DNA of 64,000 bases from Bolinopsis microptera (taxonomy: Eukaryota > Ctenophora > Tentaculata > Lobata > Bolinopsidae), in the NCBI RefSeq assembly GCF_026151205.1, contig NC_087083.1, forward strand, positions 14,134,944-14,198,943, in the 5' to 3' direction. Position 1 is the first letter of the stretch, and the number at the start of each line of letters is the position of its first letter. Shown piece by piece: positions 43,594-55,812 of this stretch. The notes beneath the pieces were generated by a model that ran no database searches, had not been told where the DNA came from, and was given only the letters and a program-made list of their open reading frames with translations. The position numbers and the translations under genes were made by a program.

Positions 43594-44150
43594 TAGGGCT
43601 TTCATCTAAGACATTTTCCTTGGTTGCCACAGTAGATTCCGGCTCAGCTGTACTAGAGGTTAAATTGGTGTCGACAGTATCAGAATCATCCGTCGCTAAT
43701 ATTTTACCGTTTTCTACCTTTGGTTCTTCTTGTACTGTTATCTGAACACGATGGATACGAATTACAATTACTGAATATTTCGATAAGGTAGTCACAAGTC
43801 ATTGTTGATTGTATGACAAAAGCTTCGCTTCGTGCAAATATGAAATAAGGGCAGAAATATGCCCGACAACGTGAACTGACGCGCGCAATTCACAATTCAA
43901 CTTGATCTACGCAGCAAGCTATCAAACTATTAAACAGAGCTGAGTTGTTATTACTTCATTAATGAGATGGTGCGCGAGTAACGGTTACTATAGTAACGGT
44001 TACTATAGTAACAGTTACTGTTACCAAACTAACCTGTTTGATCTGAGTTGCAGTAGCCACGTTACTTTCTCCAACAGGTGAAGTAGCAGATATTAACACT
44101 ATCGTCAGCAACATGGTGAGCGGCACCACTTTTACTTGGGACCAAATCAT
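43594..44150 (-). CDS. Secreted acidic protein, first two exons
   Basis: Minus-strand exon 1 (44034-44150, 39 codons) starts MIWSQVKVVPLTMLLTIVLI, a clear signal peptide, followed by SATSPVGESNVATATQIKQ. It ends at the donor CAG|GTTAGT. Exon 2 (43594-43741) continues in phase with ITVQEEPKVENGKILATDDS, then DTVDTNLTSSTAEPESTVAT and KENVLDESP, and ends at a strong donor GTAAGT in phase 1. The mature part seen is acidic, Ser/Thr-rich and without cysteine, like a propeptide or linker. Later exons were not found, so the family is unknown. A short GTTACTATAGTAACC tandem repeat follows the first donor. Confidence 0.55.
43976..44024. repeat. Short tandem repeat next to a donor
   Basis: AACGGTTACTATAGT occurs in tandem (three overlapping copies, the last diverged to AACAGTTACTG) just downstream, on the minus strand, of the donor of the acidic protein exon 1. 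The unit is itself nearly palindromic. Confidence 0.75.
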
Positions 44151-46946
44151 TGCACGTCAAACCAGCTATGGAGAATAGTGCATACAAGCTTAACCTTTAT
44201 AAAGATTAATATAAGGGGTATTCTTCTTTTCAATGTGCGAATAGTTATAAAATAACAAAAGTAGTGTAAGGTATGCTGGATACTTAAATAACAAAAGTTA
44301 TCTGTAAGGTATACTGGATAAAAGAGCTGCGTTTAAAACACCAGGATGTTCTATTTATAGACACAGTGTGACACTACAGGGTGTTACTGTTCCTACTGGA
44401 TAACTGCAGAACATACTGGATCAATATAAGTGGTGATATCAATGGGTGGAAGGTAGGGCAACAATCGCCATTAGATCAGGTAATAAGAGCTCTCAGATTT
44501 TAAATGGCTGAAAGATGCACGTGCAATACACTTTATTACTGTAGCTGCCAGTACAGCTGCAGTAGAGGATGATAATAAACACATGAATGTACACCTACTA
44601 AACGACAAGATAGCTGTTAGAACCAGTAGTTTTGGTATGGGGGATTAGAAGCTCTTAACAATAACCTGGAACAGGGGGAGTGCAGTATACAAGTTATACC
44701 TATCTGAGATTAGGATCAAACATAATGACCAGTGACCACCTTTGTCTACAAGTGTACTAGTTTACAAGTGTTATACTAGTCTACTAGTCTAATGGATTAG
44801 GCCCCATAGCTCAATGTTTTGTCACGGTGTTGTTTAGGGTTGGGTTGACTGAGGAGTTGTAGCGGCTCTGTAAGGGTCTTACCGACAGATCTATTGAAAT
44901 TGATAAGTGAGGGAGTCTAGTCGGCCACCCGTCTTTGTACTAGAAGTTGTGCGATAAAGATTAAATAGTTTGTTATTCAATATGCGCATAGCTAGATAAA
45001 ATTATGGAAGACAAATGTTTCAGATTCAATTTCAATTTGCTACAAATTTGCTTTGTTTCACGTTCAGCCCACTTAAGCTACAGCTATTTCATCAATACGC
45101 CTACCCTGACGAAAACAAACCAGAAAAGAACAAAAAATTACCTACGTCAAACTGAATTCGTATTATACAACCAGAAAGTCCGTAACCATTGGCTGAACAA
45201 ATATTTACAAATAACGATTTATGAGCCATAGGCCGTGCTACCATGGTTCAAAAACTACTTTTGCTCGAACACCCTTTTCATAGTTTTCAACTTTGGAACT
45301 AAGTTACAGAAGCAATTCTGGACAGAGCTTCACGATTCTAACACTACAAAATAATTTAAAGTATGAGCCCAGAGCCACCACCCTTGCTCGAACACCCTTT
45401 TCAACTTTGTAACTAAGTTACAGAAGCAATTCTGGACAGAGCTTCACGATTCTAACACGCCACATAATGGTACTAAGTACACGCACAGCCACCACACGTG
45501 CTGCTGTCTTTTAACGTTTTGTTTCGTACTATAGACCGACATTTTATACCCAAAAATGGTTATAATTAGCAATGATGCTCCAATAATCAACATGCTGGCA
45601 TCAAAAACACGAAACAGTGTGCCAGCTACTTTTATATTAATATGGAGTGTAATTTAATTAAAATATAAACTGTGAAGCAATCCGTGCATAGATTTACCTT
45701 TTTGAGCAGTTGCTTAAAATTGAGCAGTGCGGAAATGAGAAACGAAGGTCCTAACACATGAAGTACACTACAATATGTCAATCTAACAGTCATATCCATT
45801 TACCCCGAGTATAATAGCTAATGACAAGTATTGACTGAGGACCTGGACTCGTTGTGAGGGGTCTGCCCACGCTGCGCCTCTAGGTTAACCCTTCTGAAGA
45901 CGATCAGACTGACCGCTGACGCTATCAGATAAGCTATTAGAGACATGCTGCTCAAATACATGCTGCTGCTCGACAGTCACTTTCTGGCTATACGATCATA
46001 TTAAAGTTAGGATAACAAGACAACTTAGGACAGATACTGAGCTATAGTGTTCATTTTTCTTGCTTTTTTCAAAGAGGAACAAGAAAAGGCTAAATCATTT
46101 CAAGACATTATCAAAAGCGACTTTTTCAACTATACAAAATTCAAATTGATGAAGGAGCCTCCCTTGAGCAGCTGATAGCATACATCTGGTCCAACAAAGT
46201 GAAACCAAGAGACAGGGAGTCGACTGCGATTAAGGCTTTTTTGCCGGTTTATTCAGATCCTCTGTCTAAAAGAAAACACAGATCACTGATTATACCTGCA
46301 GGACGCTTAGCTTTTTAAAGGTTTGTGGGTTTACCATCAGATCACTGTCGCGGCCTGGCCAGCCTCTCAAAATTGAAAGATCCTTCGGCTCCTGTAAATT
46401 TTAGTTAGTCACATGCTATTATATCGTAGGACTCCTACTAGGAGAGACAAAGCAAATGATAAAATTAGCATCCTCTTAGAACTACTCTAGTTTAATAATC
46501 TTTTATTATAATCAACTGCTTAGCAGTACAGCAAGTATTTAGTTGTTCATTATAATATGTGGGACCACGCCTTTACAATTACAAACTTTACAATCCTTAA
46601 TGGAATTGTTGGTACTTATTATCATTACCACAGACGTTCATTAGGTAAACTAAGTAAGATCAGATTCTCATTTGTTGAAAATAAAGATCATCTACCAATC
46701 AACCTTCGTTCTTGGTAAGGTGAGTGCATTTCTGTAGAGCTGTAGGATCTAGTAATTACCTTTTCAAGGTGCTTCTAGAAAGAAAACAAAGTTGTGTTGA
46801 AACCCACAAGAGAGACACGTATACAATAATAAAGTATTGGGATCTAACTTACCTGTACCTCAGGCTATCATAATCATGTTCATAAACATAGAGATTATGC
46901 GGAATGACAGGCTGAGCGCCGCCCAGTAACTGTAAGGATCTAACTA
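44151..46946. other. Intergenic, with one direct duplication
   Basis: I see no gene. TTGCTCGAACACCCTTTTCA followed by AACTTTGGAACTAAGTTACA-type sequence and ending GCTTCACGATTCTAACAC is present at about 45261-45340 and again at 45384-45458. The ORFs around 45004-45231 (+) and 46060-46310 (+) do not match any protein I recognise. Confidence 0.4.
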
Positions 46947-47118
46947 CAGTAAAACCCCGATTTACCACCAACCCCGATTCACCGCGGCCATTTCCTTTCC
47001 CCCAAATAGGGCTGAGCATGCATAATGTAAACAAACAAAACCCCTATTTACCGCGAACCCCGATTTACCGCGGATGTTTCCTTTCCCCCAAACTCCGCAG
47101 TAAATCGGGGTGTTACTG
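46947..47118. mobile_element. Short DNA transposon (MITE), pogo/Tc1-like termini
   Basis: The left end CAGTAAAACCCCGATTTAC and the right end GTAAATCGGGGTGTTACTG are inverted repeats with one mismatch, starting CAG and ending CTG. The 172-bp body contains further direct and inverted copies of AACCCCGATTTACCGCGG. It is preceded by TA; the right flank reads TT, so a TA target duplication is only half preserved. It is too short to encode a transposase, so it is non-autonomous. Confidence 0.6.
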
Positions 47119-49290
47119 TTACTGATTACATATGCATAATCACGTGATATGGCTGATGAGGGATGATCATGAACAGAAACTGTTAAAATACATTTATAAC
47201 CGCGCGTACAAAAGGGACCGGGGACAAATATGGACGGCAAAATAATGTACATTGAAATTTTAAAGTTCGCTGCTGCAATATTCACATTTTGCTTCATAAC
47301 GTTTGCAGTGATAAGTCACTCAACAAGTTACTGAAGGTTATAAATACTCCAGCTGTATATACAGGTCTCACTGAGGGAACTAACCAGCTGGGACTCAGCC
47401 GGAGTGGTTAGTTTCCTTTGTCTATTACTTAATTGTGTAAACTGTGATAGTGAAACTTTAAGGCAGTGAAACTTTAAGGCACAGTAACTATGAAACTACT
47501 ACAAGCTATTACTTTATTACAAGCTAAGGATTTGGTGTGCATTTTAAATAGGTATATAATATGTTGCTCGCTACCAATTTAATAGCTGCGTATACTGCAA
47601 ATTAACAACATCAGATTGCTTGGATCGAAATCGAAGCAAAGAAAAAAGTAAAAATTGGAGCAATTTGACGAGGTTGATAAACTGATAAATTATCAAAAAA
47701 ACACTATTCGACTCACAACAAACCATTTTACTCGCACGAGTGAATTAGGATATCAAGTACAATACAGTACGGATAAAATTCAATATAAAGGTATAAACTA
47801 ATTTTACGGTCGTATTTTTTGAAAATCATTCAGTCTCAACCTTATGTATAGACAAGTTTAGTGACAGCCTTAAATCGATAATAACTGTCATTTCGTTGAA
47901 ATATGATCACAATATTCTACGGACAATAAGAGTTTCTTTTTTAAAGTGATCCCAACAAGTATAGAAACGAAGCATACTTATTGCATACTTATAGTACAAG
48001 TTCCGTAACACCTGCGCACTGCTGCTCGGACAGCAAGCAATCATCATGTTGGTCGAAAACATGATCATTAGAAAAGTTTATTGAGCGGGAAATACAGGCT
48101 GTACTTCTCACTATAGCACCTTATAGTAACACGGCAGACATTTACAGTTAAATAGTGAAATATAAGTGAAATATAAGTGAAATATAAGTGAAATATATGT
48201 GAAATATATTATGTGAAATGTAAGTGAAATAGTGATTTTAAAATATCACTATAAATATGATTTACTGTCTCGTGTGTTTGATCGCACTAATGGTCGACAT
48301 ATTTGTTAAGTTCTAATGATCTTAACTAACTATGTATAATACCACACTCCAGATTCCTGAATCTCGTAGGGTGATGAAACTAAGGTATTACAGTAAAGTA
48401 TCAGTTGTAAAGGATTATAATTAGCAAGATCACAAACATATATCATCGTGCCTTATGAAATATTTCATAATTCGAGATCTCTTCTGTTCTATTTAATTCA
48501 GGAAAAGCTTATTAATATTAATCGACGATCGTAATTCGTAGCTCATAATGAAAAGTAATATATTCGGGAATGTTAAATCCTTTCCAGGCTATATTTGATT
48601 CGGCCTGGGCTGCCACATAACATTTTCACTGTGGAGGGGTAAGATACATAGTCACTAGTTTAGATACACGTACAGTATAACTCACACTTGTTGTCTCAAT
48701 AGTTGTGGTACATTAGCCCGACAACACTCCCCTTACTGACACGTGTGGGGAGCTGGTGTTGTTACTAACACGTGTGGGGCTAGGTGCAGTTGTTAGTTTA
48801 CTCAGTGCTACTATTAAAAGTAATACAATGTGGTTATCAAGACTATAATACTCACAATACCAATACATAAACAATACTACCACACTGTAATCCTGAATAT
48901 GAAGTAAGATAAAATACAAGATTATAGAATAGTATGACTGTATGCGCAGATCAGCTGATTATTAGGAATTCCTTTAGTTTTCAAAATTGCTTCAAATTTG
49001 GACATTTCTCGTGGTCCTTACGTAAGCAGTAAGCCAGCGCTTTTTTCAAGGCGGCACAAAGTAACGTTACGCCACTGTTTTCGAGGCTAAATTTCCAATT
49101 ATTAGCTCAGGATTTTACTCCTTAAAGTGATCAGGAATGCATCTTCAAAGAAATTAATCGTCATTTATTAACAATTTCCAGCCTGCCAAGTTTACTGAGT
49201 TTCTCGGTTAACAAGTTATAGTAGAGTCATTATTCTCCTCAAGCCCCTGACTCTCTGCGTAATGAACTATCAAGCTCTTTTTCTGATGAC
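47119..49290. other. Intergenic, no gene seen
   Basis: AT-rich. It contains a (GTGAAATATAA)n patch at 48150-48235 and a short duplicated segment with ACACGTGTGGGG at 48739 and 48768. No exon was supported. Confidence 0.45.
48150..48235. repeat. 11-bp tandem repeat AGTGAAATATA
   Basis: About seven copies of AGTGAAATATA with small variants (AGTGAAATGTA, TGTGAAATATA). Confidence 0.8.
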
Positions 49291-49299
49291 TGTTCCCTG

Positions 49300-49410
49300 C
49301 GGTAATGCCCGTTACCATGGTGATTACCGTGGTAATACCCGTTACCATGGTAATTACAATAGTAATGCCCGTTACCATGGTAATTACCGTAGTAATGCCC
49401 GTTACCATTT
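49300..49410. repeat. 27-bp repeat with GGTAA palindromes
   Basis: Four copies of a unit around GTAATGCCCGTTACCATGGT and RATTACC. The central GTTACCATGGTAA is close to palindromic. Minus-strand open frames over it are artefacts. Confidence 0.8.
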
Positions 49411-49492
49411 AATTTAATACACTCAGAGTTCATAGTTAATAGGGTCTTCCAGACAATGAGACAAGGTTATCACTATATTCCAAATATTCCAA

Positions 49493-50543
49493 GTCAGTCT
49501 CCCAGAAGAATAACCCATCATCAGAACTACAATGTCAGTCTCCCAGAAGAATAACCCATCATCACAACTACAATGTCAGTCTCCCAGAAGAATAACCCAT
49601 CATCACAACTACAATGTCAGTCTCCCAGAAGAATAACCCATCATCACTACTACAATGTCAGTCTCCCAGAAGAATAACCCATCATCACAACTACAATGTC
49701 AGTCTCCCAGAAGAATAACCCATCATCATAACTACAATGTCACTATATTCCAAATATTCCAAGTCAGTCTCCCAGAAGAATAACCCATCATCACAACTAC
49801 AATGTCAGTCTCCCAGAAGAATAACCCATCATCATAACTACAATGTCAGTCTCCCAGAAGAATAACCCATCATCACAACTACAATGTCAGTCTCCCAGAA
49901 GAATAACCCATCATCATAACTACAATGTCAGTCTCCCAGAAGAATAACCCATCATCACAACTACAATGTCAGTCTCCCAGAAGAATAACCCATCATCATA
50001 ACTACAATGTCAGTCTCCCAGAAGAATAACCCATCATCATAACTACAATGTCAGTCTCCCAGAAGAATAACCCATCATCATAACTACAATGTCAGTCTCC
50101 CAGAAGAATAACCCATCATCATAACTACAATGTCAGTCTCCCAGAAGAATAACCCATCATCATAACTACAATGTCAGTCTCCCAGAAGAATAACCCATCA
50201 TCATAACTACAATGTCAGTCTCCCAGAAGAATAACCCATCATCATAACTACAATGTCAGTCTCCCAGAAGAATAACCCATCATCACAACTACAATGTCAG
50301 TCTCCCAGAAGAATAACCCATCATCACAACTACAATGTCAGTCTCCCAGAAGAATAACCCATCATCACAACTACAATGTCAGTCTCCCAGAAGAATAACC
50401 CATCATCACAACTACAATGTCAGTCTCCCAGAAGAATAACCCATCATCACAACTACAATGTCAGTCTCCCAGAAGAATAACCCATCATCACAACTACAAT
50501 GTCAGTCTCCCAGAAGAATAACCCATCATCACTACTACAATGT
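49493..50543. repeat. 41-bp minisatellite
   Basis: About 25 copies of GTCAGTCTCCCAGAAGAATA then ACCCATCATCACAACTACAA and T. An inserted ACTATATTCCAAATATTCCA unit occurs near 49740 and matches the left flank at 49470. C/T variants at one site are clustered into blocks. The array abuts the stop codon of the minus-strand Ser/Arg-rich gene, so it probably forms its 3' untranslated region. Confidence 0.95.
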
Positions 50544-50544
50544 C

Positions 50545-52665
50545 TCATACTGAAGACACCGTGTTTCCATTGCTCGGATCACTCGTAAAATCCACAATCC
50601 TCTGAAACTCTCTCTTCGGACTACGAGCTAATTTATAAGATTTAGCCTCCTCTGTTGGGCATTTTTTAAGAAAGTTATCCAGAGATCGACTAACACGTGA
50701 CCCGTTCTTTCTTCTAACTGATCCCGAATGAATTGAGCCGACTGATGATGATCTCCGAAGGCTAACCTGAACTTTCTCCGTATTTGAAGCCGGCATATCA
50801 GCTGTACTATTATCTGATCCTCGTTCAGAATATGAAACATCACTGTCTGCCACTGAAATACTATCATCGCATTCTACGCATTCCGGTCCTTGAAGGTTGG
50901 GAATCTTTATCTGTCCAGTTGTTACACCTGCTGGGGGTGAACTTTATAGTAACTACTCTCATCACATGTTACCTTTCAAAATATTATTTTCAGTTGAAGT
51001 ACAGAGATAATAACAACAATCTATCACTCATTCCACTAATACTCGAATACTCGAATACTCTAATACTCTAATACTCTAATACTCTAATACTCTAATACTC
51101 TAATACTCTAATACTCTAATACTCTAATACTCTAATATAAATACTCTAATATAAATACTCTAATACTCTAATACTCTAATACTCTAATACTCTAATACTC
51201 TAATACTCTAATACTCTAATACTCTAATACTCTAATACTCTAATATAAATACTCTAATATAAATACTCTAATACTCTAATACACTAATACTCTAATACTC
51301 TAATACTCTAATACTCTAATACTCTAATACTCTAATACTCTAATACTCTAATACTCTAATACTCTAATACTCTAATATAAATACTCTAATATAAATACTC
51401 TAATACTCTAATACACTAATACTCTAATACTCTAATACTCTAATACTCTAATACTCTAATACTCTAATACTCTAATACTCTAATACTCTAATACTCTAAT
51501 ACTCTAATACTCTAATACTCTAATACTCTAATACTCTAATACTCTAATACTCTAATATAATAAAGATTAAAATAACAACACTATTCAGCACATACGTTGG
51601 GGGTTGGTTTGCGGGCTTGAGGATTTTGGCGTTGTAGCATCTGACTGTGATCTCCTGAATCCTCGGTCAGCTCTTAAAAATCCACTGAAAAAAAAGTACA
51701 TTTCCCGGTCATTTTTACCATTAGCATCCATTTTGCGGATAAGCATTAGTCGAGACCATTTACAACTACATTTCCAGTTTTTAAAGGAAGAGTAACCAAG
51801 ATACACTATTTAACAAAGTTTTTATGCACATTGCATGTACAGAAAATAATAATATTTATAACTGACTTATTCATTGAACTTTTACCTTGAGGAGACGAAT
51901 TTGGGACCATTTTGGTTGTATTCGACAGCACAGGTGGAGTTTCTGATAACTTTATTATCTGTCACCGCTGACGGGTTCCGGAAAGTCTGGTAGAGGTATT
52001 GGTTTTAACCGGACATTGTAGCAACAACATTGTAGCAACAACATTGTAGCAACAATATTGTAGCAACAACATTGTAGCAACAATATTGTAGCAACAACAT
52101 TGTAGCAACAATATTGTAGCAACAATATTGTAGCAACAATATTGTAGCAACAACATTGTAGCAACAATATTGTAGCAACAATATTATAATTAATGGTAAT
52201 ACGGCTATTAGAGGTAGCAAAAATATAGATTATGTACAAGATACAATTACAAAATTAACAGAAGTAAGTATATTTTATTTTCTTAACAGATCCTTTTTCA
52301 AAAAAGTGCTCACAAGTTAAAAGAATGTATTACTTAGTCAAAATAATTTCTAATCGATAATGAGGTAATAAACATTAAACAATTGTTAAAAGTTCATGTA
52401 TAGCTAGAAATTTTGAAGGTAGAGTAGTCGGCAAAGAGAGATTTGATAAGAATTACTTTATTTTGGTAGTATTACCCAGACAAAGGATATTAACTTTAAC
52501 CCTTTTATAAAGAACATGCAGTTATACTAAAGGAAACAAAGGTTATAGTTAGTAGATCCCACCAACGAGCACGAGTTATTAGTATTTGTGTGCTGTAAGA
52601 ATAAGAACTACTCTTTACCCAGCTACTGCTAGTTAACTGAGGAGCTCCAGTCTCGAGAGTATTAT
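50545..52665 (-). CDS. Ser/Arg-rich protein of unknown function, last four exons
   Basis: Minus-strand exons 52619-52665, 51886-51986, 51596-51684 and 50545-50930 join in consistent phases (0, 2, 1). The product reads NTLETGAPQLTSSSW, then NPSAVTDNKVIRNSTCAVEY, GFLRADRGFRRSQSDATTPK and SSSPQTNPQ. The last exon has ECVECDDSIS, SYSERGSDNSTADMPASNTE, VSLRRSSSVGSIHSGSVRRK and KREFQRIVDFTSDPSN. Repeated RRxS motifs suggest a basophilic-kinase substrate and a cytoplasmic location. No domain is recognised and upstream exons are missing from the model. Its introns hold an 8-bp and a 14-bp tandem array, and a 41-bp satellite follows the stop. Confidence 0.6.
51050..51557. repeat. 8-bp microsatellite (TACTCTAA)n
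   Basis: About 60 copies of TACTCTAA, with spaced TATAAATACTCTAA variants recurring at about 51136, 51244, 51376 and 51555. This suggests block duplication. It lies in the last intron of the Ser/Arg-rich gene. Confidence 0.95.
52014..52192. repeat. 14-bp repeat ATTGTAGCAACAAC/T
   Basis: About twelve copies of ATTGTAGCAACAAY in the intron upstream of minus-strand exon 51886-51986. The Y position alternates between C and T in clusters. Confidence 0.92.
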
Positions 52666-53993
52666 CTGTATTCCACCTAATAGCACACTTAACAGTAACA
52701 TAATTGAGTTTTCAGTGATACGAAGAAAGTTAATCGATAGCATCTCATTAAGATAATAAAATACTGGTTGCGCCATCCTGAATAGTCCCCATATCCTTAC
52801 CCCAAATACTTGCAGGCTAGTCCCCATATCTTTACCCCGAATACTTGCAGGCTAGTCCCCAGATTCTGGTTCTTACACCAACGCTAACCCAAACATGAGT
52901 AACCCAAACATGACTAACCCAAACATGAGTAACCCAAACATGAGTAACCCAAACACGACTAACATAAACCCATACCTACAACATATTCACAAGATTTCAG
53001 GCAGGAAGACAGTGACAGTCATAAAAATAGAAACATGCACACTTAGCTAGAAAGTTAGAAAGTTAGAAAGTTAGAATCAGATGATGGAGCATATATTATA
53101 GAGGGTGATGCAAAGATAGTGTCAGGACATTAGTTCGTATAAACCTGCATGACAGTGATATTACTCACTGGTGTTGGTTTATCGCCAACACTATTTGACT
53201 TTGTCAAGCCAGTTTTTTGGCAGCTGACGCCCTGTGGAGCTTGACGATTTGTGGCGCTGATGGTTGATAATCTACTATAATGACACTGAAAAGCATTCTA
53301 GGTTACAAATTACGATACATTTCTTTTCTTATATTAGAACGCACTATACATTGACATTATTATATTACAACAAGGGTCAGGGTCTGCAAAATTTAAAAAC
53401 GCAAAAAAAATATGAACAAATTTGGATTTTTTATGGTTTTGTAGGTTTATAACATACATTTACAATCCAGTACCAATTGACGCGCGCCGAGTTAGACTGT
53501 ACTCGTCGACGGTCTTAATATTTGGAACATGCGAACAAATATTTTACGAGTATCACCCGTTAATTATGGTTTTGAATGCATTCGAGCGTTCATTTTAATG
53601 TCCGTTCATAATTATGTCCGTTCATTTAATGTCCGGTCAAATAAGGTCCGATAAGGTAGCTTAAATGTCACTGTATGCGTTTATATGGAGAAGATATGTT
53701 AGGAATAGATGGTCAAGAGATAAAGCTTTGCGTTTCACAGCTTCAACATGGCTCTAGCTCCATATTGTAGCAAGAATATCCTTTGCAGTTGGTAGCTGAG
53801 TAGTGAATATCTGCACAGCATGGTACATCTCATTCAGTAGACCCTCTTACTTTAGGGGTTAGACTAACGAACCCATCATGTGTGGGCAATGACAGGCATT
53901 TATCCGATATTCCTCGTGACGTATTACACCTAGCTGTACACTGGTTTACGTCCTGGCAAACATTAATTTTTATCTGTAATAATTACGATCGGA
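52666..53993. other. Non-coding stretch with small repeats
   Basis: No firm exon. It holds a duplicated 36-bp segment (AGTCCCCATATCYTTACCCC plus RAATACTTGCAGGCT, about 52786-52860), a 13-bp repeat AACCCAAACATGA at about 52872-52960, and a dispersed repeat at 53443-53565. On the minus strand, the duplicated 36-bp segment carries GGGGTAAAGAT, a possible donor, so an upstream exon of the Ser/Arg-rich gene could lie here. Confidence 0.4.
53443..53565. repeat. Dispersed repeat, copy B
   Basis: Same order of motifs as 21421-21515: AGGTTTATAAC, GACGCGCGCCGAGTTAGACT, ACTCGTCGACGGTC, TAATATTTGG, ACAAATATTTTACGAGTATC and ACCCGTTAAT. It differs by indels. Confidence 0.65.
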
Positions 53994-54528
53994 CCTAAGA
54001 TGGCAAGTACGTACGGTACAGGGCTTTAAGTACGTACGGTACAGCTACTTTTAAAGGTACGTACCGTACAGGCACTGTAAGGTACAATTTTTTTCAAATT
54101 TTCAGAATTAACTTCAGTGAATTACTTGCAATTTTTGATTAGTATTATCATCATAATTTTTGAGATAGAAGTCGAAAAGAAACACAGTGGTTAAAACAAT
54201 AAAAGATTTAAGAGGAAAATTTGTGTACCAGATCGCTCTTAACCGGTACTACACTACTACTACTTGTAATTATCGTTAAACTCGAAGCTTCATCCTTTTG
54301 TTGCAGTATGCGAACACCAGCTTTTCAGCTAGCTCAGGTCGCAACCTTAATCTACGCTTGTCCATTATATACTCGTAGTCCCTAAAATTGGTCTCACAAA
54401 TTGACGAAGAACTTAAAACACTGAAATCCATTGCTAGCAACTGGATTTGTACCTTTCAGCCTACTTTATTAAGTACGTACCGTACAGCTAATTTAAAGGT
54501 ACGTACCGTACGTACTTGCCATCTTAGG
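53994..54528. mobile_element. Non-autonomous DNA transposon with 6-bp target duplication
   Basis: The left end CCTAAGATGGCAAGTACGTA and the right end TACGTACTTGCCATCTTAGG are exact inverted repeats, continuing imperfectly through CGGTAC/GTACCG. Both ends are flanked by ATCGGA (53988-53993 and 54529-54534), a perfect target-site duplication. The 535-bp element has subterminal tandem copies of AAGTACGTACGGTACAG on the left and AAGGTACGTACCGTAC on the right. It encodes no transposase. I cannot name the superfamily: a 6-bp duplication excludes TA- and TTAA-inserting families. Confidence 0.85.
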
Positions 54529-55270
54529 ATCGGACACTTTCATAATGTGTACCTGTTCCACATTTTGTGTAACTCATGATATATTTGGTTAAAGAAAAAA
54601 AAACAATTCGTGAAATATATCACTTTGTAATTTATAAATCATTATAATCAATGAAGCCCATCTCAGAAACTCACAGCTGATAAGATAAAGTGGCTACTGG
54701 GTGGAACTCACAGCTGTTAAAGTGGCTATTGGGTGGCACTGAAGGTGATATCAAATTCCTTCCTAATGCGAAAATATTCTACGATTGTGGAAATAATTCG
54801 CTCCCCTATCAGTTTTACATTTATGAAGACAGCATTTCCAAACGGGATTAATGTTTTTATTCTTTTTTCTGGGAACACTAAGTGCTCGTTCACAAAATCA
54901 TTTTATCACTCAGCAGGCGATAATTTGGCCATTTTAGACCCAAACTTGGCTCACATTACACAAAGCTGTTGTGTAGTATATTGTATGAAAACGATCTCTA
55001 ATGATCTGATTGTAGCAATTAATACATTAACTTATAAGCGTACTGTATATTATACCGAATAACCGTACAGCTCAGACTTTCACACAAGGAGCCTACATTT
55101 AGAGCAACAAAACAGACTTCACGGCTTAATGTGAATCTGATATTTTAGCGCAGGGTAACTGATTTTATCGGAGTCTTATACTTTTGAGAAGATTTAATGT
55201 TGTTCATTCATTATGTAAATTTATATGTAATTGATTGATTTCAAAGATTTCAAAATAAAAAAAACAATAC
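54529..55270. other. No feature recognised
   Basis: A + strand open frame at 54733-55062 has no start context, domain or splice structure that I recognise. TCAGCTGATAAGATAAAGTGGCTA-type sequence is partly duplicated at 54672-54740. It lies on the 3' side of the GPCR fragment, whose later exons, if any, were not found. Confidence 0.4.
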
Positions 55271-55812
55271 CTGAGAGACGATTACAGCAGTGGATGAACT
55301 GTTCATGGGAGTGTCCCTACACTTGAGCAGGTTCACTACAAACTTCTTAAAGGTCTTGTTAGTGTTCATGTAAATTATAGGGTTTATTATAGCTGACATT
55401 GAACTGCAGCACGCCCCGAACACCTGTAATATCACAATGTTATCGCGGTGTTTATAATCTGTTACAATTTATAATAATGGTATCACGGATATCGTCATTC
55501 TTCAACGATGCTAATATAACGCCAATATTATAGAACTTTTTAAAAACCATACATTTTAGGAGAAGCAAATGTGCTAAATATAAATATAACCACTATAGCA
55601 CTATAGAAGTAGGGTGATAAAACAGCTGTTTCAGTTGCAGGTTAATAGTGATCGTACCTGAAGTTTCGCCGGTACGATATCTTTATTGATAGATGACAAC
55701 CCAACGAATATTACAAAAGGCAGGAAACATAGCAAAAATCCACCGATCTGTACGAAAACTGTCCCGAAAGCCCGGCGATGTGCCATGGTCATGCCCCTGC
55801 GCGGCGTCTCTT
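55271..55812 (-). CDS. Rhodopsin-type GPCR, exons encoding TM6 and TM7
   Basis: Two minus-strand exons, 55658-55812 (155 nt) and 55271-55423 (153 nt), join in phase 0. The first gives a basic loop (ETPRRGMTMAHRRAFGTVFV) leading into TM6 with QIGGFLLCFLPFVIFVGLS; CFLP stands in place of the usual CWxP. The second gives TM7, ACCSSMSAIINPIIYMNTNK with the NPxxY motif, then the helix-8 segment TFKKFVVNLLKC and a Ser-rich tail ending at another donor. TM1-5 and the C terminus are not visible in this window, so the gene may be partial, with long introns or a pseudogene. Ligand class cannot be inferred. Confidence 0.75.

Noticed and set aside
54733-55062. 109-residue open frame
   Set aside because: No recognisable motif, signal peptide or homologous neighbour. 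It lies between a transposon and a GPCR exon of the opposite strand.
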